From JAJACP01 sp964350245 (GTDB taxonomy: Bacteria; Chlamydiota; Chlamydiia; Chlamydiales; JAAKFR01), in contig CAYGJC010000001.1 of NCBI GenBank assembly GCA_964350245.1, forward strand, positions 124,001 through 188,000: a stretch of DNA of 64,000 bases. Direction: 5' to 3'. The notes beneath the pieces were generated by a model that saw only the letters and a list, made by a program, of their open reading frames with translations, made no database searches and was not told the DNA's origin. Positions 33,809 to 42,518 of this stretch are shown piece by piece; within the stretch, counting starts at the first letter, position 1; each line of letters begins with the position of its first letter. The position numbers were made by a program, and so were the translations under genes.

Positions 33809-33939
33809 AGGAAACTCCTATACATTTTATTAGATACTAACTTATTCCCCACAGTGACCTGGTAAAAATGCTCATACTCGACTTCAAGGCCGTCTCGAGG
33901 CTTCTCCTCCTGAACATTTACTATCTGACTCCAAGTCAT
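33805..33939 (-). CDS. 44-residue ORF between omcA and omcB, coupled to omcB
   Basis: ATG at 33939 with an excellent AAGGAG eight nt upstream; the TGA stop overlaps the omcB ATG as ATGA. The predicted peptide starts MTWSQIVNVQEEKPRDGLEV, is soluble, mixed-charge and contains no Cys, unlike its neighbours. No family is recognised. Signal strength (ribosome-binding site plus stop/start overlap) argues for real translation, either as a small protein or as a leader that sets OmcB output. Confidence 0.65.
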   Translation of the reverse strand: MTWSQIVNVQEEKPRDGLEVEYEHFYQVTVGNKLVSNKMYRSFL

Positions 33940-33961
33940 TTATAATACTCCTTGAGATTCA

Positions 33962-33985
33962 GACCTGAGAGTTTCCTCTCAGGTC
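33962..33985 (-). promoter_or_regulatory. GNRA-capped hairpin between omcA and the small ORF
   Basis: On the transcribed strand GACCTGAGAG, loop GAAA, CTCTCAGGTC: a perfect 10-bp stem with a GNRA tetraloop, 39 nt after the omcA stop and 4 nt before the AAGGAG region of the small ORF. No U-run follows, so an mRNA stability or processing element separating omcA from omcB is more likely than a terminator. Confidence 0.55.
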
Positions 33986-34024
33986 ATGAATACATTTTTA
34001 CCTGCGGGCGTTCCACACACTAAA

Positions 34025-34357
34025 TTATGAACAACGAGGTGGGCACTTAGGCGGACACTTCGGTGGGCATTTTGGTGCACATGGATCGCAATTTGGTGTG
34101 TATGTTGGGCATCCTGGCTCACAACGTGGTGTTGGAGAGCATGGGTTGCACTTTGGCGGACATGGTGGTGGACAACATGGGTCACACTTTGGCGCACAAG
34201 GCTGTGGACAAGGTTGTGGACAGCATGGATCACACTTTGGTGGGCATCTCCAGCCGCATGGGTCGCAGAAGCAATCCGCCCATCTGTTACAGCTCGCTAA
34301 GCTGAACATGCTCATTACAAACAGAGCTGCGAAAAACATTTTCAAAGATCGTTTCAT
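34025..34357 (-). CDS. omcA: Small cysteine-rich lipoprotein OmcA-like
   Basis: 110 residues. Lipoprotein signal with lipobox SLASC (Cys24), then about 25 cysteines in CPPKCDPC/CPQPC repeats rich in Pro. OmcA of Chlamydia is a small Cys-rich lipoprotein of the outer membrane cotranscribed with omcB, the same order as here. It is likely anchored by lipid and cross-linked by disulfides in the elementary body. AAAGGAG precedes the ATG. The protein is longer and more repetitive than Chlamydia OmcA. Confidence 0.88.
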   Translation of the reverse strand: MKRSLKMFFAALFVMSMFSLASCNRWADCFCDPCGWRCPPKCDPCCPQPCPQPCAPKCDPCCPPPCPPKCNPCSPTPRCEPGCPTYTPNCDPCAPKCPPKCPPKCPPRCS

Positions 34358-34454
34358 TTGAAACTCCTTTAGTTGATTAGAGTCTAGTTGTTGTTTAATT
34401 TGCCCTCATATTCTAACGGGGCTCTGCACTCGGTAGTACAGTCCTTATGAATCT

Positions 34455-34484
34455 ATTATCAAATGAATACTAAAATTTTATCAA
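34455..34484 (-). promoter_or_regulatory. Predicted promoter of the omcA-omcB operon
   Basis: TTGATA (34484-34479), 18 nt, GATAAT (34460-34455) on the minus strand, about 100 nt upstream of omcA. The 338-nt divergent spacer 34358-34695 is AT-rich and also must hold the murA promoter, which I could not define. Confidence 0.5.
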
Positions 34485-34695
34485 ACCTTTTTTAGAATAA
34501 TACAATCTTTAAAATAGCAATTCCTAATGAAAACAAAGCCACTGTTACCAACATTATCAAAGACTTAAGCTGATAAAAAATCTTGTTTATAAGAAAAATT
34601 CCATTGCAACTTTGCAAAAAGTCCGCTACGTTTATGACGGAAAATAACTAAAGACTCGAATTTCGAAATCGACTGAAAATCAATGAGGTAGGAAA

Positions 34696-36081
34696 ATGAA
34701 TATTCTCCAAGTGCATGGTAACGCGAAACTTAAAGGCGAAGTGATCGCGGCCGGCGCAAAAAACGCCATGACTAAGTTATTAGTCGCTTCTTTGCTCTCG
34801 GATAAGAAGTGCGTTTTTTACAACGTTCCTGATATTGGAGATGTGCAAATCACAGTCAATTTATGCAAAGAAATTGGCGCGCAGGTTGAATGGGATCGCG
34901 AAAAAGGCGTCATTGAAATCATCACCAAAGAACTTAAGACAACCTATATCCCTCAACGCTTTTCTGGCGCCAACCGCATTCCCATTTTAATGGCAGGCGC
35001 TCTGCTAGGACGGACGGATGAAGACATTATTATTCCCACTGTTGGTGGTGATGCCATCGGTAAACGTTCCATTGATTTTCATGTCGCGGCACTCAGACAG
35101 TTAGGCGCTGCAGTTGAATACAGAGAGATGAAAAAAGAGGGAGCTTATTTAGCGCACGCGCATCATGGACTGACAGGTAACCACATTTCTTTTCCCTTTC
35201 CATCAGTAGGAGCCACTGAAAATGCCATTCTAGCAGGGGTACGTGCAAAAGGTAATACCGTTATTACTAATGCAGCTATTGAACCCGAAATTGTTGAACT
35301 CATCTTATTTTTACAAAAACTCGGTTCTATTATTTCTGTTGATGCAGACCGAACTATCCATATTGAGGGAACGACCACTTCACATGAAGTGGAACACACA
35401 GTAATGGCCGACCGCATCGAATCGGCCTCTTTTGGAGTCGCGGCGATTGCCACGAAGGGAAGTGTTTTCGTTCGCGGTGCGCAGCACGCCCACATGATTA
35501 CATTTTTAAACAAACTGCGTGAAATAGGTGCCGGTTTTGCCGTCAAAAATGATGGAATCGAATTTTTCTACCAAGGGCCTCTAAAAGGCGGCGCACACAT
35601 TGAAACGGACGTCCATCCCGGTTTTATGACCGACTGGCAACAACCTTATGCCGTTTTACTCACTCAGGCCCATGGAACCTCTGTTATCCACGAAACTGTT
35701 TATGAGAACCGCTTTGGTTATACACACGCCCTCAAAAAAATGGGAGCTGATATTGAGCTTTTCACAAAATGTTTAGGAAGTAAAACGTGTCGCTATGGCA
35801 TGCGTAACTATGCACATAGCATCATTGTCAAAGGAAGCACACCCCTTTATGGAGGCGATATCCACATTCCTGATCTGAGAGCCGGCTTTGCTTATGTGAT
35901 GGCTGCCTTAATCGCAACAGGAGAGAGCTCGATTCATGGCATGCACTATCTAGATAGAGGCTACGAGCATCTCGTTTCCAAACTACAAAAACTCGGCGCC
36001 AAAATCGAGCGCGTCTCAGCAAAACCACCTGAACCCCAGGCACCCGTTAAACCGCTTTCCAAGAAAAAAGTCATGGTATGA
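34696..36081 (+). CDS. murA: UDP-N-acetylglucosamine 1-carboxyvinyltransferase with Asp at the catalytic Cys position
   Basis: 461 residues. AAGAKNAMTKLLVASLL near the start and the EPSP-synthase fold are clear. The catalytic loop reads PTVGGDAIGKRSIDFH, so Asp119 (codon GAT at 35050) stands where most MurA have Cys. The same Cys-to-Asp change is known in Chlamydia trachomatis MurA and makes it insensitive to fosfomycin. The enzyme adds enolpyruvate to UDP-GlcNAc in the first committed step of peptidoglycan synthesis. The C-terminal 30 residues form a charged tail. epmB starts inside its stop (ATGA). Confidence 0.97.
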   Translation: MNILQVHGNAKLKGEVIAAGAKNAMTKLLVASLLSDKKCVFYNVPDIGDVQITVNLCKEIGAQVEWDREKGVIEIITKELKTTYIPQRFSGANRIPILMAGALLGRTDEDIIIPTVGGDAIGKRSIDFHVAALRQLGAAVEYREMKKEGAYLAHAHHGLTGNHISFPFPSVGATENAILAGVRAKGNTVITNAAIEPEIVELILFLQKLGSIISVDADRTIHIEGTTTSHEVEHTVMADRIESASFGVAAIATKGSVFVRGAQHAHMITFLNKLREIGAGFAVKNDGIEFFYQGPLKGGAHIETDVHPGFMTDWQQPYAVLLTQAHGTSVIHETVYENRFGYTHALKKMGADIELFTKCLGSKTCRYGMRNYAHSIIVKGSTPLYGGDIHIPDLRAGFAYVMAALIATGESSIHGMHYLDRGYEHLVSKLQKLGAKIERVSAKPPEPQAPVKPLSKKKVMV

Positions 36082-37034
36082 CCTGGCAGCAACTACTGCG
36101 TAGCTCTATCACATCGTGGGAAGAGCTTTGCTCGCAACTAGAACTTGATCTACCTGAAATTCAAAGACTTGAATTCCCTCTGCTTCTTCCACTTCGTTTA
36201 TTGAAGAAGATGGAGAAAGGCAACCCCGAGGATCCGCTCTTTAAACAGTTTGTGCCCCAACAAGCCGAGGCCCGCCCTTCATCTGCTTTCCTAACAGATC
36301 CTGTAGGTGATCAACGTGCCCAGTGTACTGCCAAAGGGTTGAAAAAGTATAAGCAGCGCCTTTTACTGGTGACTACCGGGGCGTGTGCCATGCACTGCCG
36401 CTATTGTTTTCGGCAGCATTTTGACTACAGCAAAGAACGGGGCTTTGCAGGCGAGCTTGCTCAAATCCAAAAAGATAATTCACTGCGAGAGGTTATTCTG
36501 AGTGGAGGAGACCCCCTCTCTTTAAGTGACAGAGCCCTTGGTGAGTTGATCGATGCACTGGGAACAATCAGCCACCTGAAGCGTCTCCGCTTTCATACCC
36601 GTTTTCCGATTGGTATCCCCGAACGGATCACTCCTGAGTTTCTGGCCATTATAGAACGCTGCCCTCTGCAAACGTGGTTTGTGATTCATTGCAACCATCC
36701 CCGAGAACTGGATATCGAGGTTCTTGGAGCGCTAAAAGCGATCCAAAAATTAGGTGTTCCTGTGTTGAATCAAGCTGTTTTGCTAAAAGGAGTGAACGAT
36801 TCCATTGAGACGCTCCAGGCTCTCTCTGAGCGGCTGTGTGACCATGGAATCCAGCCCTACTATTTGCATCAACTCGACCGTGTCCAAGGAGCGGAGCATT
36901 TCGAAGTGAGCGCTAAAAGAGGCCAGCAGCTGATTGAGGAGTTGCGCACGCGTGTTTCAGGATATGCGGTTCCTCAGTATGTTCAGGAGATCCCGGGAAA
37001 ACCTTCTAAGACTTTAGTAAGCGAAGCGCGTTAA
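36078..37034 (+). CDS. epmB: Radical SAM lysine 2,3-aminomutase-like protein (EpmB type)
   Basis: 318 residues, the short EpmB size rather than the longer KamA. The radical-SAM motif is CAMHCRYCFRQ near residue 110 (CxxxCxxC), followed by EVILSGGDPLSL. EpmB converts lysine to beta-lysine for attachment to elongation factor P by EpmA; neither EpmA nor EF-P is in the window, so the target is inferred. It overlaps the murA stop by 4 nt and its 3' end overlaps the convergent P-type ATPase by 29 nt. Confidence 0.85.
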   Translation: MTWQQLLRSSITSWEELCSQLELDLPEIQRLEFPLLLPLRLLKKMEKGNPEDPLFKQFVPQQAEARPSSAFLTDPVGDQRAQCTAKGLKKYKQRLLLVTTGACAMHCRYCFRQHFDYSKERGFAGELAQIQKDNSLREVILSGGDPLSLSDRALGELIDALGTISHLKRLRFHTRFPIGIPERITPEFLAIIERCPLQTWFVIHCNHPRELDIEVLGALKAIQKLGVPVLNQAVLLKGVNDSIETLQALSERLCDHGIQPYYLHQLDRVQGAEHFEVSAKRGQQLIEELRTRVSGYAVPQYVQEIPGKPSKTLVSEAR

Positions 37035-39195
37035 AAATAACAAGCATTGTGGCACCCATATCGGCCCCAATAGCCATCCAAAGGGTGGCCATATTGAGTA
37101 GCGCTAGCGTAATAAAAAGTGCCTTTACACCCAGAGCAAAGGTGATATTTTGCTTAATCACCTTGAGTACGCGGCGCGAATAACGGAGCAGCCAAGGCAG
37201 CCGGGCCAGATCATCTGCCATCAACACAATGTCTGCTGTTTCAATAGCCGCATCTGTTCCCATTCCTCCCATGGCAATTCCTAGAGTAGCAGCAGCCATT
37301 GCCGGCGCATCGTTCACTCCATCCCCCACCATCCCTACTTTATCCCATGTGCGCGCTAAATCTGCCACAGCTTCGACCTTCTCTTCTGGCAACAGCTCGG
37401 CTAAAAAGCGGTCCACACCCACGTGTTCCGCCAAAGCGCGTGCTGTAGGCTCGTTATCTCCGGTGAGCATCACTTGCTCTTCAATCCCAGACCTTTTTAC
37501 CGCAAGTAAAGTCTCCCGCACCCACTCACGTGGACTATCGGCAACAGAAATCAAGCCACAAACATGATCATCAGTGCCAATGGCCACAATAGAGTGGCCC
37601 GCATCTTCTAGAGACAAAGCTGCCTGGTGAATGGCTTCTGTTTCCTGGCCCATCTCATGCATAAAGCGATGACTCCCTATCCAGTAGAGTTTGCCATTGT
37701 AGGTCGCTAAAGCTCCCTTTCCTTTGATCGTCTGGAAATGGGCAGCAGAGACTGCCGTGATCCCCATTTCTTCGCCTTTACGCAAAATCGCACGTGCAAG
37801 AGGATGCTCGCTGGGCTTTTCCAAAGCGACAGCCCGCTCCATCAACTCTTCTACAGTATGTTGATTGAGTGGCACTAATTTTTGTACTTCTGGATGACCA
37901 TAGGTAAGCGTTCCCGTCTTATCGTAAGCAAGCGCTTTGAGCTGCCCTACTTGTTCAAGAAAAACGCCTCCTTTAATCAAAACTCCTTGGCGAGCAGCGG
38001 CTGTTAAGCCTGAAACAATGCTCACAGGAGTCGAAATCACAAGAGCACACGGACACGCGATGACAAGAAGAACAAGACCGCGATAGATCCAGTCAAACCA
38101 AGGTAGGGAGAATAAAAGGGGTGGCAATAGCACCACAAGAAGGGAAAAAAGAAGCATCAAAGGAGTGTAGTAGCGGGCAAACATCTCCACCCATTGCTCG
38201 CTCTCAGAGCGCTTGGCGCGGGCCTCTTCAACAAGCTGAATCATACGCGCAAGGGTTGTCTCTTTGACAAGCTTGGTGACCCGGCACTCCAAAGCCCCTT
38301 CTTCATTGAGCGTGCCTGCAAACAGCTCGTCTCCACACTCTTTTGCAACCGGAAAAGATTCTCCGGTGATCGGAGACTGATCTACTGAGGAGGCTCCACT
38401 AGTGACCACTCCATCTAAAGGAATTTTCTCACCAGGACGAATCAAAAGAGTCTCTCCGATCTCAATCTCTTCTACCGGACACTCTTGTACCTCGCCCGTA
38501 GTTGGATCAAGGCGTCGCGCTAAAGTGGGGGTGAGCTCCAGTAGAGCAGAAATGGCACGTCTAGCCCGCCCGACACTCCACTGCTCTAGTAAAAGCGCCA
38601 GCGTGAACAAAAAAGCTACCGTTGCCCCTTCAAACCACTCTTGAATGCCGATGGCTCCCATGATAGCGACAATCATCAGAACATTCATATCAAGGTTCAG
38701 TCTGCGCACGGAAAAATACGCTTTGGGAAGAACATAAACCACACCACAAAGAATGGAGAGAAGATAGAACGCCTTTGTGATCAGAGGGAGTTTGTGTTCC
38801 TCTGAAAGTGCTCCCAACATCTCGAGAAAGCTCGGATGATAGAGGTAATGAGTAAGAGCGCCCAAAAGTAAAAAACTGCCACTTAAGAGAGTAAAGATCA
38901 GACGGCCATGCAGCTGAAAGAAAGACTTCTTGTTCTCTTCTCTCTTGTTCCAAACAGTTGCACGCATGCCAGTTGAGCGAATTAAATGAATAAGCGCTTC
39001 TGAATCAATCTTTTTGGAATCATAGGTCACACCCATTTTGGCTTCAATCAGGTTGAAGTCAAGCGTATGCACCCCCTCATGGCTACCCACCACACGCTTT
39101 AAAATCGTCACCTCTTCGGCACAATCAAGCCCCTCAATTTTGAAACTGGCATGCTCTTGATTAATCGTCTGATTTTCCTTGCGCTTGATCGACAT
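37006..39195 (-). CDS. Heavy-metal P1B-type ATPase (Zn/Cd/Pb or related)
   Basis: 729 residues from MSIKRKENQ at 39195. N-terminal HMA domain with a single-Cys GLDCAEEV motif, then eight membrane segments with the ion-binding CPCALVIS, the phosphorylation site DKTGTLTYG, and hinge GDGVNDAPAM. The N-terminal DCAEE and CPC combination is most like ZntA/CadA exporters. Efflux of excess Zn or toxic divalent metals is expected. The start lies 35 nt inside the upstream small gene, and the stop overlaps epmB. Confidence 0.92.
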   Translation of the reverse strand: MSIKRKENQTINQEHASFKIEGLDCAEEVTILKRVVGSHEGVHTLDFNLIEAKMGVTYDSKKIDSEALIHLIRSTGMRATVWNKREENKKSFFQLHGRLIFTLLSGSFLLLGALTHYLYHPSFLEMLGALSEEHKLPLITKAFYLLSILCGVVYVLPKAYFSVRRLNLDMNVLMIVAIMGAIGIQEWFEGATVAFLFTLALLLEQWSVGRARRAISALLELTPTLARRLDPTTGEVQECPVEEIEIGETLLIRPGEKIPLDGVVTSGASSVDQSPITGESFPVAKECGDELFAGTLNEEGALECRVTKLVKETTLARMIQLVEEARAKRSESEQWVEMFARYYTPLMLLFSLLVVLLPPLLFSLPWFDWIYRGLVLLVIACPCALVISTPVSIVSGLTAAARQGVLIKGGVFLEQVGQLKALAYDKTGTLTYGHPEVQKLVPLNQHTVEELMERAVALEKPSEHPLARAILRKGEEMGITAVSAAHFQTIKGKGALATYNGKLYWIGSHRFMHEMGQETEAIHQAALSLEDAGHSIVAIGTDDHVCGLISVADSPREWVRETLLAVKRSGIEEQVMLTGDNEPTARALAEHVGVDRFLAELLPEEKVEAVADLARTWDKVGMVGDGVNDAPAMAAATLGIAMGGMGTDAAIETADIVLMADDLARLPWLLRYSRRVLKVIKQNITFALGVKALFITLALLNMATLWMAIGADMGATMLVIFNALRLLKS

Positions 39196-39451
39196 GCAAC
39201 TTGGCTCCATACAAACTGATGAGCGCGGAACCACTCTTGGACATCGCCTCTGATGAGAGTTTGTTTAAAGCCATTTCTAGGCTTTTTTTCACCTCTTCCG
39301 GAATCTGCTCATTTTCAACTAAGTTCTTGAGCTCACTTTCAATATGCAGTAACTTGGCTGGATTAGGCGCTTTTCCCTCTTCAATCTGCCCAATGAACTC
39401 TCCAATCGCCTCATCGACATCATCTATTTTCTCCTCAAACGGCTCCGACAT
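39161..39451 (-). CDS. Small acidic protein of unknown function
   Basis: 96 residues, mostly helical and acidic at the N-terminus (EEKIDDVDEAIGEFIGQIEE), with no signal peptide. AGGGGAAGGG precedes the ATG. Its end overlaps the P-type ATPase start by 35 nt, suggesting coupled translation. I do not recognise the family. Confidence 0.65.
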   Translation of the reverse strand: MSEPFEEKIDDVDEAIGEFIGQIEEGKAPNPAKLLHIESELKNLVENEQIPEEVKKSLEMALNKLSSEAMSKSGSALISLYGAKLHVDQAQGKSDD

Positions 39452-39509
39452 CCCTTCCCCTCAACAAAATTCCTCTAACTAATTGTATACAATTTGATTA
39501 TTTAGGGGA

Positions 39510-41228
39510 TTACATTCTGTCAACAGTCTGAATGCCAAGAATCTGTAATCCTGTTGCCATGGTCCGGGCAACAGCTTCACATAGAAGAAGACGAGAATTC
39601 TGCTCTTCCACTCCTTCAACGCGACAATCACGGAAAAAAGCGTTGAATTTTTGCGCTAAACTATAGAGATAATCGGTTAAGACATTCGGCAGCAACTCCT
39701 CTTCCATGACCTGAAGTGTCTCGGAGAAGCGTAAAAGATGTAAGCCAAGATCCCTCTCTGCGGGGTGCTCCAGTGAGATTTTTTCTGTTTTACATAGCTT
39801 TTTGATATCAACTTTGCCAATCCTCCGCTTAATCCCATTTACACGGACAAAAGAATAGAGAATAAAGGCCGCCGTATTCCCATCAAAGCGGAGCATCCGT
39901 TCATAACTAAAGACGTAATCGCTAATCCGGTTGCACGAAAGATCCGCATACTTCACCGCATCGATCCCTAAAATGCGGGCCAACCGCTCAAGTTCTTCCG
40001 GGCCCATTTCATGCTCACGCTCTGCTAAAATCTTCTTAGCCTCCTTAATCGAGGCTGTGAGAAGGTCGACTAGCTTCTCTACCTGACCAGAGCGGGTACG
40101 AAACTTTTTTCCATCCGTTCCTAAAACAACTCCGAAGGGAACGTGATCAAAACGAACTTTTTTCGGATCGAGATAGCCTGCTTTTTCTGCTGTTTTGCGA
40201 ACCAAATCAAAGTGCAAACTCTGCCCAGCATCTGTCACAACGACGATTCGGTCGGCGTGCTCATCTTCAATCCGGTGAAGCATCGCTGCCATATCGGTCG
40301 TGTCATAGTTGTAGCCACCATCCGACTTCTGCACCATCAACGGAATGCGATGTCCCTCGTGGAACACACATTTGGCTCCCTCAGAAACCGTTACCAACCC
40401 TTTCTCTTCCAAATCTTTTACAATCTCTCCGAGCATGGGGTTATAAAACGACTCCCCTCTCTCTTCAAGACGAATGTCGAGTAAATCATACACTTCTTGA
40501 AACGCTTGACGGGAGATATGACAGATTGCCTCCCATGCCTGAAGAGCTGCCGGATCTCCCCCCTGCAAAGCCACAACCGCTTGGCGGGCGCGCGTCTTGA
40601 ACCCTTCATCGGCATCAAAGCGCTCCTTAGAGAGACGATACCATTTCATAAGAGTGGGCAGATCGGCCTCTTCAAGCCGATCAGCCGTCTCCTCATTGAT
40701 GTAGGCAATCAACATACCAAATGCAGTGCCCCAGTCGCCCACATGATTCAATCGGATGACAGAGTGCCCCAAAAACTCAAAAAGTCGCGCGATCGCGTCC
40801 CCGATGATTGTCGAGCGCAGATGACCCACATGCATCTCTTTAGCAATATTAGGTGAAGAGAACTCCACGATGATGCGCTTGGGAGTCGCGGGACGCTCGA
40901 CTCCAAGTCTTCCATCACACAAAACTTCGTTGAGTAAAGTGGAGAGATATTGGGGTCTGAGGGTAAGGTTGATGAACCCGGGTCCGGCAATTTCCACCTC
41001 TTCAAACAGGGCCCGTTCTAGCTGATCGACAAGGGCCTCTGCAATCTCACGAGGAGCTTTTTTTAAGCTCTTGGCCAAACGCATCGCACTATTACATTGA
41101 TAGTGCCCAAATTTCTCCTGGGTTGCCGGGGTGACGTGCATCTGGAGCTCTTCCGCCAGAACCTGGGGAAAAGCGGCATAGGCAGCCTTTGTCACGGCCT
41201 GTTCGACTGTTTCAATAAGGGATCTCAT
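39510..41228 (-). CDS. argS: Arginyl-tRNA synthetase
   Basis: 572 residues from MRSLIETVEQAV at 41228; the in-frame upstream start at 41282 adds an unlikely extension. N-terminal Add-1 domain, HVGHLRSTIIGDAIARLFEF in pieces (HIGH motif HVGHLRS), the ArgRS Asn/Ser loop, LGTDGKKFRTRSG in place of KMSKS, and the anticodon-binding DALR domain (VNGIKRR, ending AVARTMATGLQILGI). Charges tRNA-Arg. Chlamydia has argS close to plsC, cmk and cdsA as here. Confidence 0.97.
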   Translation of the reverse strand: MRSLIETVEQAVTKAAYAAFPQVLAEELQMHVTPATQEKFGHYQCNSAMRLAKSLKKAPREIAEALVDQLERALFEEVEIAGPGFINLTLRPQYLSTLLNEVLCDGRLGVERPATPKRIIVEFSSPNIAKEMHVGHLRSTIIGDAIARLFEFLGHSVIRLNHVGDWGTAFGMLIAYINEETADRLEEADLPTLMKWYRLSKERFDADEGFKTRARQAVVALQGGDPAALQAWEAICHISRQAFQEVYDLLDIRLEERGESFYNPMLGEIVKDLEEKGLVTVSEGAKCVFHEGHRIPLMVQKSDGGYNYDTTDMAAMLHRIEDEHADRIVVVTDAGQSLHFDLVRKTAEKAGYLDPKKVRFDHVPFGVVLGTDGKKFRTRSGQVEKLVDLLTASIKEAKKILAEREHEMGPEELERLARILGIDAVKYADLSCNRISDYVFSYERMLRFDGNTAAFILYSFVRVNGIKRRIGKVDIKKLCKTEKISLEHPAERDLGLHLLRFSETLQVMEEELLPNVLTDYLYSLAQKFNAFFRDCRVEGVEEQNSRLLLCEAVARTMATGLQILGIQTVDRM

Positions 41229-41363
41229 CACTCGGAGACAATAGCAAATCGGCTTAAATTCCACAATGCGGCTTCTCATCAACTCTTTTCTTTAACACAA
41301 ATTTGACAAAATTAATCTTTTGTTAATATTTCTTTAATATAATGGCAGCCAGGGGGTTAACTT

Positions 41364-42518
41364 ATGAGCTCACAGCCAATTGGGGTTTCAGCCTCTCAAA
41401 CGGAGACATCCCAATCTTTTGTTGAAAAAGTGCAGGCCGTTTTTCACTTCGCAATCGATTGCCTGGTGATGCTTGGCTATCTTCTCAAATCTGTTTTCTA
41501 CTCATTTGCTCAAGACAAGTCTGATCGCAGCGATGTGTACGAGGGGCGGGTGATCTGCCACACCCGTAATTGCGCCAAAGCAAGTGAACTTTGGCAGTAT
41601 GTAAAAAGCCGTAGAAACCCAACGCCTGTGTCTAAAGCCTACAAAGAACATACCGCAACATATGGTTTTACGACCCAACCGACTACGGTGCGCGCCAAGC
41701 CGTTTAATGGAGGGATGTGCATGGGTGGAGTGACCCTTTTTTTTAAGGTGTGGTTTCGCTCTAAAGGGAATATTGACGCCCTTGTCGCTACCTTTGATGG
41801 TGGGGTACCGATTCAAGGGGCTTTTTATCAAGAGCAATACGAGACGCTTTACAGTGAACAATACTATCCGAGATTAGTTGCTATTGTAAACACCGATGTT
41901 ACAGAAGATGTGAAAGCTTATCTAAGAGATAAAACCAAGCCTAGCTGGGTACCCGATTGGGCTGATAATGACGTCGCTCTTCACGCCACATTTCGAGAAA
42001 TTCTTTCCCAAAACTCCGGTCAAAAAAACTCCGAAAAAGACCACACCGTAGCCGCGCTTAAAGCATCTGAGCTTGAAGCGGAAGTCGTTCTCTACGATGC
42101 CTCCTCTAAAAACCTACTTGAGACAGTGGAAACGCTAGCTCCCGGGGCCTATAAACTTTCCTTCCCGGTTTATAGTTCCATCGGAGAGAGAAAGAAACAC
42201 ACCCACACCATCGCCTTGATCGTCGGTGAAACAGGGAGCTACTCCTACATTTACGATCCCAACAATAGCATCGCCTACTCACCCAAAGAGAACCTACAAA
42301 CCGTCATGCAACGCATCTTAACCAAACACACCGGCTTTGACTATAGCTCAAACCCAGAGGGCACTCATCCCCATATGGGGCGCAAAGTGCTGAATTTTTT
42401 GAATGAAACAGCCAATCCACCCCGAGATCCGGTTTCTTCAGGCTTTGAGCTCTACCGGATTACGGAGGCGATCCCTTCGCCCCCGCAAGATACCAGTCTC
42501 GCAGCTGAGCAATCTTAG
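41364..42518 (+). CDS. Putative C58-like cysteine protease / effector
   Basis: 384 residues. No signal peptide, but a hydrophobic stretch at about 25-50. A Cys-His-Asp arrangement resembles YopT/AvrPphB (C58) papain-like enzymes: NGGMCMGGVTLFFKVWF with Cys119, THTIALIV with His281 and YIYDPNNSIAY with Asp298, followed by a helical tail like that after the DPN motif in C58 enzymes. C58 proteases are type III effectors that cut host proteins near membranes. The assignment is by motif and spacing only. The gene stands alone between argS and plsC and its last 59 nt overlap plsC. Confidence 0.5.
   Translation: MSSQPIGVSASQTETSQSFVEKVQAVFHFAIDCLVMLGYLLKSVFYSFAQDKSDRSDVYEGRVICHTRNCAKASELWQYVKSRRNPTPVSKAYKEHTATYGFTTQPTTVRAKPFNGGMCMGGVTLFFKVWFRSKGNIDALVATFDGGVPIQGAFYQEQYETLYSEQYYPRLVAIVNTDVTEDVKAYLRDKTKPSWVPDWADNDVALHATFREILSQNSGQKNSEKDHTVAALKASELEAEVVLYDASSKNLLETVETLAPGAYKLSFPVYSSIGERKKHTHTIALIVGETGSYSYIYDPNNSIAYSPKENLQTVMQRILTKHTGFDYSSNPEGTHPHMGRKVLNFLNETANPPRDPVSSGFELYRITEAIPSPPQDTSLAAEQS

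Noticed and set aside
33600..34260. CRISPR-like short repeats
   Set aside because: The periodicity comes from Cys-Pro coding repeats in omcA/omcB; spacers are absent and frames are open.
33979..34305. Open frames on both strands within omcA
   Set aside because: His/Val- and Asp/Met-rich products are shadows of the CPPKCDPC repeats of omcA; no ribosome-binding sites.
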